Part shown: piece by piece, positions 1 to 9,700 of the stretch
Layout of the letters: each line of letters opens with the position of its first letter
Position numbering within the stretch: position 1 is the first letter of the stretch
Source: Prorocentrum cordatum
Taxonomy: Eukaryota; Sar; Dinophyceae; Prorocentrales; Prorocentraceae
Direction: 5' to 3'
Assembly (NCBI GenBank): GCA_963575745.1
Contig: CAUYUJ010000925.1
Location: forward strand, 302,632-366,631
DNA: 64,000 bases
The notes under the pieces: generated by a model
The model's database searches: none
What the model saw: the letters and a program-made list of their open reading frames with translations, nothing else
What the model was told of the DNA's origin: nothing
Program-made: the position numbers and the translations under genes

Positions 1-470
1 GCCGTTGCCTCTGCGGGGGCGCAATGGAGCGGGTCCAACTTGATTGAAGGAGTCAAAGAGATGGGCAAGTTAGGACGGCGGACCAATGCAACGCCAGCCA
101 TCAGCGCTGTCTGGGAAGGAAAGCAAGGTCATGGAGGCGCAATAGTTCTCGTCCAAAAGCACCTGCGGCACGACCCCTTGACATTACCTTAGAAAGAGCC
201 GCTGCGAGCCCAGCGGTCATGGCACGCAGTCAAAGGAGTGCGACCACTCTACGCATGGCCCGAATGGATAAAATCTTTGCAGATGTCTACTTGGCACAAC
301 GTCTAGTTATTGAGGGGGCGAACTTTGAAATTCTCTAGGAGCTGGGTTCCTACGTCCGAGTGCAGGACAAACCATTTTTTTCATCTCTGGAGATTGGAGC
401 GATACAGTTGTGGAGGTGGAGCGATGGGGCCCCCGCGCCTAACTCGGAGGGACATGGCGAGCCCCTGAGA
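1..470 (+). mobile_element. LINE endonuclease-domain relic (element A)
   Basis: The first 190 bases read without a stop in frame 1. They carry a TPAIS...HGGAIVLV segment that resembles the start of the apurinic-type endonuclease of dinoflagellate LINEs. After stops and frame changes, the stretch near 310-400 reads ANFEIL, stop, ELGSYVRVQDKPF. This resembles the block just before the catalytic GDFN of these nucleases, but that motif is broken here (SSLEIG). The element enters from beyond the left edge and is not functional. The assignment rests on pattern resemblance, so the lineage is uncertain. Its reverse transcriptase part probably continues at 1891-2900 after about 1.4 kb of interrupting DNA. 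Confidence 0.5.
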
Positions 471-869
471 AAGACGTGCCTGGAGGCCACCGCTCCATCG
501 CCTTTTGCCTAGTATCGCAATCATTGCATGCGCTCATCGACATGAAGCGGGGCCTGCAAGGGCCATGGGGAACTGCGAGCGTCGGAATCATCGGAAGCCT
601 GCAGCTCAGCGAATTCCGAATGCCCTCGAGGGTGCTCCCCGTGGCGCTGGAGGTTGCCAGCGAAGTCCAAGGGCCTGGCCTACCGCGACAACGACACCAA
701 GCGCGCAAGGAACCTCACGCCGAGGCAGGCACCGAGAAGATCTCGCGATGGGATCGGCCGACGCCCCAGGCCGGATCTGGGATCGCCGTGGCCGGCGGGG
801 AGCGCGGAGGTCAGAGCGCTGCAACCGCTGGCAGCTAGGCACATTTGGTGCCAGAACGTGTAATTGAAG
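471..869. other. No recognisable gene
   Basis: Open frames exist on both strands, but none shows a recognisable domain or convincing coding character. It lies between the endonuclease relic and a miniature inverted-repeat element, so it is probably decayed LINE or insertion-derived DNA. Confidence 0.4.
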
Positions 870-1027
870 GGGCCCCAGGACACACAAATAAATACACACA
901 AATAAAACTATTCCCCATATTTTCCCATATTTTCTGGGTTTCTGTCTTCCCCCCCACTTCCCATACTTTCCCATATTTTCTGGGGAATCGGGGATTAATT
1001 GTGTCTGTGTGTTTCTTTTCCTCCTGA
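870..1027. repeat. CACACA/TTCCCATATTTTCTGGG miniature element, copy 1
   Basis: This AT-rich island stands out from its GC-rich surroundings. It begins with ACACACAAATAAATACACAC, carries two direct copies of TTCCCATATTTTCTGGG with a pyrimidine tract between them, and ends in TTGTGTCTGTGTGTTTCTTT. A close second copy lies at 32035-32187 in the same orientation. The ends are roughly inverted (GGACACACAAA against GAAACACACAGACAC). Here the flanks TTGAA and CTGAG match only in part. Copy 2 has a clean 5-bp duplication, so this is probably a mobile miniature element. Confidence 0.75.
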
Positions 1028-1890
1028 GTAATGTCGAGACAGATGCGCGCGGTGATGTCCATGGGGATGGCGGTCACATCAGTCGTCGTCTGGATGTCCG
1101 AGGCGCGGAGTTCGCCTTAGCCGACAGTCTCTTGAGCCGCAGGCAGGCCGGCTGCGACTTCGATGGTGAACAAGAGCATCGAGGCTGGCCCATAGCTGTC
1201 GCGGAGGCCCCCTGGTGGCGGCCAGGCCCAAGGGGTGACAGGGGGAGTTCAAAGGACTCAGCGCGGGGGCAGCACTGGCGTCGAGGTTCGTGAGTGGGCC
1301 CACTTGCTCAATGAAAACGGAAAGGAAGGCTTGTTCGGAATAGAGGCGGCCTGCCGGAGAGTAGTCAAAGGCAAGGTGGCAGTCAGTCTTCTGCCTCGGC
1401 ACTTGGCAAACGATCGAGAGCAACGCGTGCTCGCCAGACTCCGGGGCGCCCGTGCGTTGTCGCATGACGTGCGCCTGGCTGCGTTCCGTGCCCAGAAAAG
1501 GGCGGCGCCGTTCCTTGTATGGCATTTTGTTAGGCAAGGCCGCAAGTCCTTCAAGCAGTGGATTATAGCCAGTCTCAAGCAGGGGGGTGTGGCTCCCCAT
1601 GCTCGGACTAGCGGGGGCTTGAAGCCCCGTCTTCAGCTGTGGAACAGCGCGACGATGGCGCCGCCGTTCGGGGCCCCGTCGAAGCCGTCGATCGCAATGC
1701 ACAGCCTTGCGCTCACTTTTGGGGGTCCAGGGACCAAGCCCGTTGGTTGAGGGCAAAGCGGGCAATGGGGGGTTCTTCTCGAGGAGGCGCGGGCAGAGCC
1801 GCTTGCCGAAGTCGCCCAGGATCAAGTAGAGATCGACCATCACAATTTCAGAAAGGCCACCGGGCTTGGGGCAGACCAGCAGCGCCTTCA
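1028..1890. other. No recognisable gene
   Basis: Several open frames occur, for example 1235-1750 on the plus strand. They lack a recognisable domain and overlap frames of equal quality on the other strand. The position between LINE endonuclease and RT relics suggests degenerate LINE DNA. Confidence 0.4.
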
Positions 1891-2900
1891 TTTGTGGAGG
1901 AGGAGGAAACCACCAGAAGGTCAAATCCAATCCGGAGACCTCTTGCACGATGCGGAATGCCGAATCGGATGGCCGTCTCAGTGTCTCGTGAATCTATTTC
2001 GCTTGCTGCGCACGGGCGAAGTGGCTGATCGGCGCATCGCCTTGACCTCAGGATGCCGCCGGTTGCGGGGTAGGGTTCGGGGGTGGGCGGCGGGGGCGCG
2101 GAGCGCGCGGGGGGGGTCCGGCTGCGGGGCGCGGCAATGCAAGGCAGCTCCTCGCTTCCAGCGGCCTTGGCCCGCCAGTGCAAGGTAGAAGCTGCCGCGG
2201 CCCAACGTTTAATTGGACTGGGGATCTGCGGGGCATCGGGCAGATGTACGACCGCGCGCAACTGTATCAGGTAACCGAGGTCACCGAGTCAATGGGTTAT
2301 CCGCATCGCGTCTTGGCCTCGGGGCATTTGGCCCATCGGGCCCCTCGGCGAGTCAGAGCGGACGGAGTGGTCTCTAAGTTGGTCGAACCCGATCGCTCGC
2401 ACATGGCGGTGTGTTTCCAGGGCGTAGATTTTCAGAAGCTGGCTCCCGTGCGATATGTTGGAGACCATGCGCGGGCAGTTTAGACCTCTAGATCTCGTCT
2501 TGGGCGGGCGACCCAGGGCTAACCGAGATCGGCGGATCGCGAGATGTTGTTGACATAACGGCCAACATAGGTCAACACTTGTCGCGCAACTTGCAGGAAA
2601 CAGGGTTTGATGTCGCGCCGACGTCGAACCTGATCACGCACCCTCCCAACTTGCCAGCGAGGTCGTTGAAGCTTTGGGAGAGCACGGGGTCAAGTTGAAG
2701 TGTCCGCGTCAGGTTAAATACCGAGGGATTGGTGGCCACTCGTGAATGCGATCAACGCAGGTCATCAAACATAGATCAGACAAGTCCGAAGGCCGAGCCA
2801 TCCAAATTTCAAAATTTGCAAGGGCCGAAGCGAAGCCACACACCCCGCTAACACAGGACATCGGCCTGCTGCGGGTCGCATGCGCGTAAGTCGCCTCAGC
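1891..2900 (+). mobile_element. LINE reverse transcriptase relic (element A)
   Basis: Around 1950-2080 one frame reads GWPSQCLVNLF...DRRIALTSGCRRL, which resembles the RT block ending in RPI(A/S)L. Around 2240-2430 another frame reads MYDRAQLYQ...MGYPHRVLA...PRRVRADGVVSKLVEPDRS. This matches the stretch between RT motif A and motif B of dinoflagellate LINEs. Further on, LGEHGVKLKCPRQVKYRGIG near 2670-2740 resembles the post-catalytic block. Frames change repeatedly and stops intervene, so the copy is dead. It probably belongs with the endonuclease relic at 1-470. Confidence 0.55.
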
Positions 2901-3189
2901 ATCTCTCGAAGCAATGCACCACCCGCGTCACCGAACCCGGGAGAAAACATTTTGACGAAGTAGGGGGGGGGCCGTTTGCCCCGAGGCGTGCCCGCCTGGC
3001 CAGAGCCCGAATCAGAAGTGGAAGAGCCAATCTAACCGATCGCGTCTTTTTGATTTTGGGAGATTGAGGCCCTGTCGTGGCCCTGCCCGAGGTGGGGCGC
3101 AGCCTCAGCTTGGGTAGCAAAAACTGTATGGGCATCGCCCCGAACTTTTCTTTGCGGGGTACCTAGTTGGACAACGCCTCAAGGCAAGT

Positions 3190-3262
3190 AAGAGGTAAGA
3201 GGTTGAGGAGGAGGAGGAGGAGGAAGAGGAAAAGGAAGAGGAGGAGGAGGAGGAGGACGGGG
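3190..3262. repeat. (GAG)n purine microsatellite
   Basis: Interrupted GAG/GAA triplet run, followed by a purine-rich stretch to about 3800. It explains the Ser- or Glu-rich translations seen in this interval. No gene is supported. Confidence 0.85.
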
Positions 3263-3915
3263 GAGGAACATGAGGAAGAAAAGGGATGAGGAACGAAGGG
3301 GAAGGAGCGACGAGACTAATTATTCCTTCCTCCGTCGCCCTCTTTTTAGCAAATGGCTGTGTGGGCCGGGTCGCGGGGGGCGTGGGCGATGGTGGTCTGG
3401 GGCCGTTTCGCGGGCGGGGGCCGGAAGGCGGTTCGAGGCCAGGCCCCTTAAACGACCTCCTTGCACGCGCGGTCCTGGTGGCCACCTGCCCCTTGAACGG
3501 GGGCCAAGGCTGCGGGTGGAGGGGAAAGGAGTAGCATGGGAAAGTGGAGAAGACGGCGGGGAGGGTGCGAAGGATGGGGAGGAAGAGAAGGTGGATGACG
3601 ATGCTGAGGATGATTTGAATGAGAGTGGAGGAATCGGAGGAGGAACGCGCGTAACTCAGGAGTCGGAGGGGGAGGATGAGGAGGGGACCGAAGGAGGACT
3701 ATCAGAGATGAGGCAGAGGAGACCGAGGATGAGGTAGACGAGGAGGGGCAAGAAGAAACACGTAAATCGGAGGGCGAGTCGGAGATGGGGGGAAGGAGAA
3801 GGACGATGTGTAGACAGGACGGGATGCATGTCAGACGTGATGATGAGGCTGAGGGTGCTGATGATGCTGCTGATGATGATGATACTGATGCTGGCGATGA
3901 TGCTGATGATTCTTA

Positions 3916-4302
3916 GCGGATGCTTCTGCCAGCGACTGCAAGAGACTTGGCGCCCATCGGACAAGCCTTCGAAGACGGTGCCAAGCACCGACAAATGGTC
4001 AAGCACATGTGGGCGCCAAGCGCTCGGATATACAACTAGCCTGTACGAATATATATTGCCGAAGTAGAAGCAAAAGGGCGGAGGAATGGACGGGGAGGAA
4101 GACTTGAGCGACCATGCGCACGGCGGCGGGTACACGCACGCATCGGAAACCCGTGAAATCGCGAAATTCCATAGTGACTGTTTCTGCCAGCGACTGCAAG
4201 GGACTGAGCACCGATCGAACCAGCCTTCGAGGGCGGTGCCAATCACCGATAAAACTCAAACACATGCGGGCGCGACGCGCCCGGTTATGCAACCAGCCAA
4301 AC
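3916..4302. repeat. Imperfect ~125-bp duplication
   Basis: Two related copies lie at about 3916-4040 and 4177-4302. Both contain TTCTGCCAGCGACTGCAAG, followed by similar text running through CAGCCTTCGA...CGGTGCCAA...CACCGA to ACATG.GGGCGC. The copies differ at many positions, so the duplication is old. A (GAT)n-like stretch precedes the first copy (3828-3910). Confidence 0.7.
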
Positions 4303-4639
4303 GCGCGCCAAGGTCGAGGTCGGACAGGAGGAGGCCCGTGTCTCCTCCGCGGAGCGCCCCCAAGAAAAATACCGATCTACGACGGACCAGGGCCTTGAAG
4401 CGGGGCGGCGGCCAGAACCCGGACGTCTTGGGGTTCTCGACGCGCCAGGGAATATGCAGAGAAATGCAGACGCATGCGCGAGGGTAGCAATAAGGTGATT
4501 CAGAGCATTAGAGAGACATCAGCAATGGCTTCCAGGTGCAGTTTGAAGTCAGGGAGGCCGAGGAGACAGGAGTCAGAGCGCGCGCGCGGGGCTCCGGGTC
4601 CGTGGTCACGGCGCCAAGTCAGGGCGTTACGGGGGGCGC
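4303..4639. other. No recognisable gene
   Basis: Moderately GC-rich sequence with short open frames and no recognised motif. Confidence 0.4.
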
Positions 4640-5940
4640 CAGCGCGCCGGCCTCTCGCGCGGCCACTCCTCGTCCAGCGCTAGATTTTGGAAATGTTACC
4701 TGTCTGCGATAGAGGATGCTGCTCGCCGAGAATCGCGCCCCACAGCGTCGAAAACACGCCTTGCGTCGCGCGCGCCCTGCCGAAGCCGCCGCGGCCCAGG
4801 AGCAGGTCTGGGATCGCCGGCGGGTCGGGCAGACTGGCGCCAGCGGCGAGGGCAGGCTGTGCCTGTGCGCGCGCGGGCGGCGGCAGCGCTCCTCGGCTGG
4901 CGGCGTTGCTCGGCGCCCAGCTTGTGGAGCTGCCCAGTCAAGTGGCCCCCCTTCTCGCGGCGCCTCGCGGAGCGCCGCGACGTCCAGCGGCCCCGGCGGC
5001 AGATGTGCTCCAGGCCGCGCAGGTTGTCGGCGTGATCGCGGCCGGGCCCTGAGTTCCATAGGCGCAGGTGGCGCGCGCCCGGCTTCTTGAGCCCCGGCGC
5101 CAGGGCGGCGTCGGGCCAAGCGGCGGCCGCCTCCGTCTGGCCGAGGGCGAACGGCGAGGCGGCGTCGGCGGCGCCCGCGCGGAGCCGCAAAGCGTTCATC
5201 CGCGGCCGCGCTGGCCCGAGCCCCGGCGGGCGGTCGAGGGCGAGCCTCGCGGCCGCATGGAACTCCCCCATCTCGGAGACCTCGCCGACCTCCTGCGCGC
5301 GCGGCGTCGCGGAATAGGAGCGATGCGCGTCGGGCCCGCCCGGCGCAGGCGGCGCCGCGCCCTCGATCTTCAGGCCGTGGATCTCGCCTGGACGCCGGTG
5401 AAGTTGAGAAACAGCCGCGCCGCGATCGCCGGCTGCTCCAAGCCGCGGCGCGCCGCGCAGTTGGCGACCATCGCAACCACCTCGATGGGCAGCGCCATTT
5501 GGCTCTTAGGGGGCGCGAGGTTGCGTTGCCCTTTGGCCGCCCGCTCGGACACGCGACCCCGCCTTCGCATGACGAGGGCCCCTCTGCGCGATCGCTGCGA
5601 TCACGCGATTCCCATGGGTCCAGTGGCGGCCGAGCAGGAAGGGGCGCGCGAGGTAGCAGTGGACGGAAGCGTCCATCTTGACAAGCGTCGCCGCCGACCT
5701 CCCGCGCAACTTCGCCCAACCGTCGAATGCCTCGAGCACGGCGGCGCGAGCTCGGCGACGACCCGCCTTGGTCCGCGCCGTCGCCGCGATCAGCGCGGGC
5801 ATGCTTGGGGGCGCGTCCACCGAGCAGGCTCGCTCGAGCGGCGTCGGCCCGCCCTTCGGGCCCGCCCCGGGCGTCTCGGCTGGCCGCCCCCGAGCAGTCC
5901 CAGGGGGCGGGCCGGCGACGCAGTGCCCCATCGCGCCCGG
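4640..5940 (-). pseudogene. Tyrosine recombinase of a DIRS-like element, decayed
   Basis: Reading the minus strand downward, about 5780-5680 encodes RAAVLEAFDGWAKLRGRS followed by a helix-rich stretch like the core-binding domain of tyrosine recombinases. About 5500-5410 reads LPIEVVAMVANC...GLEQPAIAARL, like the start of the catalytic domain. About 5065-4930 reads LRLWNSGPGRD...ICRRGRWTSRRSARRREK. In the dinoflagellate family this segment normally runs RHSG, RRGRW, then RRYEK. The catalytic tyrosine position is Arg here, and the parts lie in at least two frames, so the copy is inactive. The RT and RNase H relic of the same strand lies upstream at 6700-8010, giving a DIRS-like order. Crypton-like origin is an alternative for this piece alone. 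Confidence 0.6.
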
Positions 5941-6582
5941 CAGCGCGGCGCAGAAAAGGGCGCGCGGCGACGCGTGGAAATGTGCGCAGGACCTGTGCGC
6001 CAGCGAGGCTATCAGGCCGGCCCGGCTGATCGGGCATCGGTTAGGCGACGTGCGCCTGGTCCAGGCCCTGGCCCTCGCCTTCCTGGCTCGACCCCTGGGT
6101 CGAGTCCTGGTCGCCGATGTTTCGGCGCCCAGGCTGGCGACGAAATGCTGGCGAGTCGGCGGCTAGACCGAGGTCCTGGAGCGCGTCCTGCGCGTTGTGG
6201 GCGTCGACAGGGGACTCCTCGAGGACCAAATGGGAAAGCCCCGACGGGCTCCCGCGCCCCCGGGAGGGGCCATTGGCAACGTGAAACTCGGACGGCATCT
6301 ACCTAGTGAACGCTGAGCCCGCGGCCAAAGCAAGGCTGCTGATCTTGCGCATGATGCGCAGCAGCGCGAGCGCGGGCCCTTTTCCTGCCCGCGGCCAAAA
6401 CCGGCGCCGAACCATTTTCCAAGACAAGAAACCGCTTCCCATTAATACGCGCAACACGCAAATCGCGTCGAACCCGATACAGGACAGTATGGGCCTCGAG
6501 AACAAGCACCCCTTCAAGACAGCCCCACTTCATAATCCCCGCGGCGCGCCCTGGGCATTTTGTTTGTTCTTCTTTTTTTCGG

Positions 6583-6695
6583 GGGGGGGGGGAGGTATTA
6601 TTCTCATCATCATCATCGTCATTATTATTATTATTAGTACTCGTCTTCTTCTTCTTCTTCTTCTTCTTCTTCTTCTTCTTCTTCTTCCCCCCCCA
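6583..6695. repeat. Compound microsatellite: G-run, (ATC/ATT)n, (TTC)n
   Basis: A run of G, then interrupted ATC/ATT triplets, then about 15 TTC triplets ending in a C run. It separates the recombinase and RT parts of the DIRS-like relic. Confidence 0.9.
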
Positions 6696-6699
6696 GCGC

Positions 6700-8010
6700 G
6701 CTCCTCGGACTTCGGGGGAGCTCGCGAGATCTCGATCGACAGGCGGCCCCGCGGGCTGGGCATCAGCCGCGCGGGACAAGCTTGCGCCGAGCTCGCTGTC
6801 GGGCACGGCGCCGCCGAGAGCAGCCGCTCAGTTGCGAGGCCGTGGGCGCGCTGGCGAGGAGGCAAGCGCGCAACCCTGCCATGGCGCCATCTCTCGCTAT
6901 GGCGAACGACCTCCCGAACGGCGCCCACCTCCCACTCGGCTGCGCAGGCGCCCAACCCCCTGCGCAGCTGGCGGCAGGGGCCACTGCGCGCGGAGTTCGC
7001 GCCACAGTAGGGGGGCAACGCCGTCCCAGGCCAGGGGCACCTGCATCCTTCCTGAACTGACTCCAGAGCGCGGCTTCGACCTGGTCGCATTCCTGAATGG
7101 GGCGGGGGCAGGCCTGGAAGATGCCGAGCCCCTCGCTTCGCGCGAGGGTCGCGAAGACGACGTGGCCGAGCGCCCTCTCGACGTCGCGGCCCGACGCGCG
7201 GCTGCGCCAACAGGCCGCGAATCGCCGGCCGCGCGCGCCGCGGCCTGGCAGCCGAGACAGAGACGCAGCCGACGGTGGCGACCAGCATGTCGCACTCGTT
7301 GCGGTCGTCGCCGAGGTGGGCGCCCCTGGTCGCGACGAGGCCGCGGCGCTGCAGCTCGGTCACCACCTTGGTCGCGTTGTTGCGCGCCGACCTGGCGTCG
7401 CACGTGATGATGATAAAGTTGCCGACGCACTCCAGGTGACAGGGCGATGCAAGCGATGGGGGCAGGCCGCCCATCGCGAAGGCGAGAGGCGTCGCCGCGG
7501 CCGCTCGCCTCGGCAGCCCGCCCCATCACTGACTGGCAGCGCCGCGCGGCCCGCGACCAATCCATCGGCGCCTCCCGCGGGCGCGGGGAGACGCGGGCAG
7601 ACGGCTTCGCGTCGCGACCGTGGAGCGATGAGATGCCCGAGGCCCCTGCTCGGATGCCGCGCGGCATGCAAGCGGAGCGCAGCGCTCCCAGGGGCTCCGG
7701 GTGGTGGAAATCGCCCTTCAAGTCGGCGCCCTCCGCGGTGAGCACCTCGTCGTCGTCGGCCATCTCGAGACAACCGACAGCGTCGCCCGTCGCGAGGCTC
7801 GCGAGATCGGGCTCGGAGAACACCTCGTTGGAGCGACGACAGTCCGCCGCCGTGCGGAGGCGCCCTCTTTTCTTCTTGACGAACGGGATGGCGGCGCGGA
7901 TCCCGCCCCCAAGGGAGAAGTCGGCGAGGTGCCGATCGCGCAGTGGCCGCGCAAAATTGGGCCGCGCCTTCCGGTCTTGCGACACGGGGTCAGAGTAGGG
8001 GGCAGGCGCT
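6700..8010 (-). pseudogene. DIRS-like reverse transcriptase and RNase H, decayed
   Basis: On the minus strand the motifs occur in the order expected for a DIRS-type polymerase. About 7735-7703 reads GADLKGDFHH (RT motif A). About 7570-7545 reads APMDWSRA, matching the LPMGWSWA block (motif B). About 7430-7395 reads VGNFIIITCDARSA, matching a YVDN-type motif C with the catalytic aspartate changed to Gly. About 7170-7140 reads ALGHVVFATLARSEGL, and about 6890-6865 reads HSERWRHGR, both typical of the RNase H and connection part of dinoflagellate DIRS-like elements. The pieces sit in different frames, so the copy is dead. The upstream part on the same strand (to ~9.4 kb) is GC-rich and unassigned. 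Confidence 0.6.
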
Positions 8011-8202
8011 GGACTTTGACGGGGCCGGGCAGCAGAGTCGCTCGGGCCGGGCGCGCTCTGCAATTTGACCGTGGTCGGCGCGCCCCCTCGCCGCGCGTCC
8101 GCGAGCGGCGCCGGGGTTGAGCTGGCGTCTGACAGGGAGAAGTGCGCGGGATGACTTGGCGCCGTCGCGCCGCCGAGCAGGGCGAGACAATCTCGCGGAT
8201 TG

Positions 8203-8478
8203 CTGGGCAACTCGAAAACGGGCCCTGGAGCTCGCCCCTGCTCCGGCACGAGCTCCGACTCGCTCGCGCTCGGAACCCCGGCGCGCGGCGGCTCTGTCGC
8301 GCAGCCAGCGCCCCCTCCCTGCCGAGGCTCGCGCGCAGCCCGTCTGGCGCAGCCTGCGCGACGCAGCCGCCGCGCGCCGAGGCGCTGAGCGAGGTGCTGA
8401 GCGCGAGCGAGTTGATCGATGTTCGGGCCGGAGCAGGGGCGACCGCTGGGGCCCGCCTTCGACTTGCGCTGCAAGCTG
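8203..8478. repeat. Inverted repeat with ~70-bp imperfect arms
   Basis: The left arm at about 8210-8275 contains CGGGCCCTGGAGCTCGCC, CCTGCTCCGGC and CGCTCGCGCTC. The right arm at about 8398-8475 contains the reverse complements in mirror order. The loop is about 120 bp. The structure lies upstream of the DIRS-like RT relic. Whether it belongs to that element is unknown. Confidence 0.65.
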
Positions 8479-9014
8479 CTGGGCGGTCCTGCCCAGCTTG
8501 GCATGCGCGACGGCGCCCGGCAGCGTGGGGGGCGACGCCGAGTCGCGGCGCGGCCTCGCGAAGCATGCGGTCGATGTGCCCGCGAGAGGAAGCAGAGAGC
8601 CCCATCTGCCCAGCCCGTCGGGGCGCTGGTCGCGGCCCCGCGCAGGGTGGATCCATCCGAGCGGCTGGGCGCGGGGCAGCTCGCGGAGGCCGCGCGCGCG
8701 CCGGGGCGCGCCAAAGGCCCGCCTCCTTTGGGTCGGAGGCGCCCAGGGTCCCGGGGCGCTCCCCGGCGGCGCCCCGCCCGCGGCCGCAGGCGCCGCGCCC
8801 GCGCCGCGAGGCGCGGGGCAACGCCGCCGCGAATCGTAGCGCGGCGCGGCAAACTGCAGGCGCTGGGGCGCGGGGCGGCGACGGTGCATCGCGAGCGCGG
8901 TTGCGCAGGGGGATGGGTGGGCGATGGGGGGCAAGAGGATCGTGGAGGAGAGGGGGGGGGCAAGGCGCATGGGGGGGCGAGGAGGAAGAGGAGGGGGGGG
9001 GAGGGATGAGATGG

Positions 9015-9107
9015 TGGAGGAGGAGGAGGAGGAGGAGGAGGAGGAGGAGGAGGAGGAGGAGGAGGAGGAGGAGGAGGAGGAGGAGGAGGAGGAGGAGGAG
9101 GAGGAGG
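9015..9107. repeat. (GGA)n microsatellite
   Basis: About 30 almost uninterrupted GGA triplets. It produces artefactual poly-Glu, poly-Arg and poly-Pro translations in long frames on both strands. Confidence 0.95.
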
Positions 9108-9672
9108 GGGGGTCAGAGGAGGGAGGAGGAGAAGGGATGCGATGGGATGAGCAAGCGGCCTAAAGCCAAGATCGGTCGGGCTGCGCTGGCCCGCAGTCGG
9201 GGGCCTCCGACGAACCCCCTCCGAAATCGTCGAGGGGCGCGTCTGGGCCCTCGTCGGCTTCCCCTTTGGGGCGTCTCGCCCCCTCCGCCCGGATGGCGGG
9301 GGGCTCTTCCCACTCGGGGCAGGAAGCCCCTGGCGCCTCGGTTCGGGGCGCCCCCCCCCCCCCCCATCCCCCCGGCGCCTGCGCCCCGAAACCCGCCGCC
9401 CGCGCCCGCGTCCTGAGCCGAGAAGTTGGGGCCTAATCGCCGTGGTCAAGAACGGCAGCCCGTCGGTCGCAGCCGCGCCGAGATCGGGGCCCTTCCAAGG
9501 GTGTCGAGGCGCGGCCCTTCAGACCTCGCCTAGTTGGCGAACGGCGTCGATCTCGCCCTGATTTGACGAAGCTGATCCGCCGAGCTCGAGGGCGCGCGCT
9601 CCCGGGGGCGCGGGCGAATGAAGGCTCGCGAGGGCCTTCCGCGAGAGAGGAAGGCGCCGCGGGCTCCAAAAA

Positions 9673-9700
9673 ACAAGTAATGACTTAAGTCATTACTTGT
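9673..9700. repeat. Perfect 28-bp palindrome
   Basis: ACAAGTAATGACTT is followed directly by its exact reverse complement with no loop. It is AT-rich in a very GC-rich surrounding. Confidence 0.9.

Noticed and set aside
5484-5505. GCCATTTGGCTC resembling part of the spliced leader
   Set aside because: It lacks a base of the T-run and the 5' half, and it falls inside the recombinase reading (KSQMALP), so chance is the better explanation.
4619-6037. 472-codon minus-strand open frame as one protein
   Set aside because: The recombinase motifs lie partly in other frames. The uninterrupted frame itself is Arg/Ala-rich noise through part of its length.
5370-6306. Long plus-strand frame over the recombinase relic
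   Set aside because: It is antisense to recognisable recombinase motifs and has no domain of its own.
6897-9449. 850-codon open frame on the minus strand
   Set aside because: It runs through a (GGA)n tract and is Ala/Arg/Pro-rich. High GC explains its length, and only short pieces match the DIRS-like RT, in changing frames.
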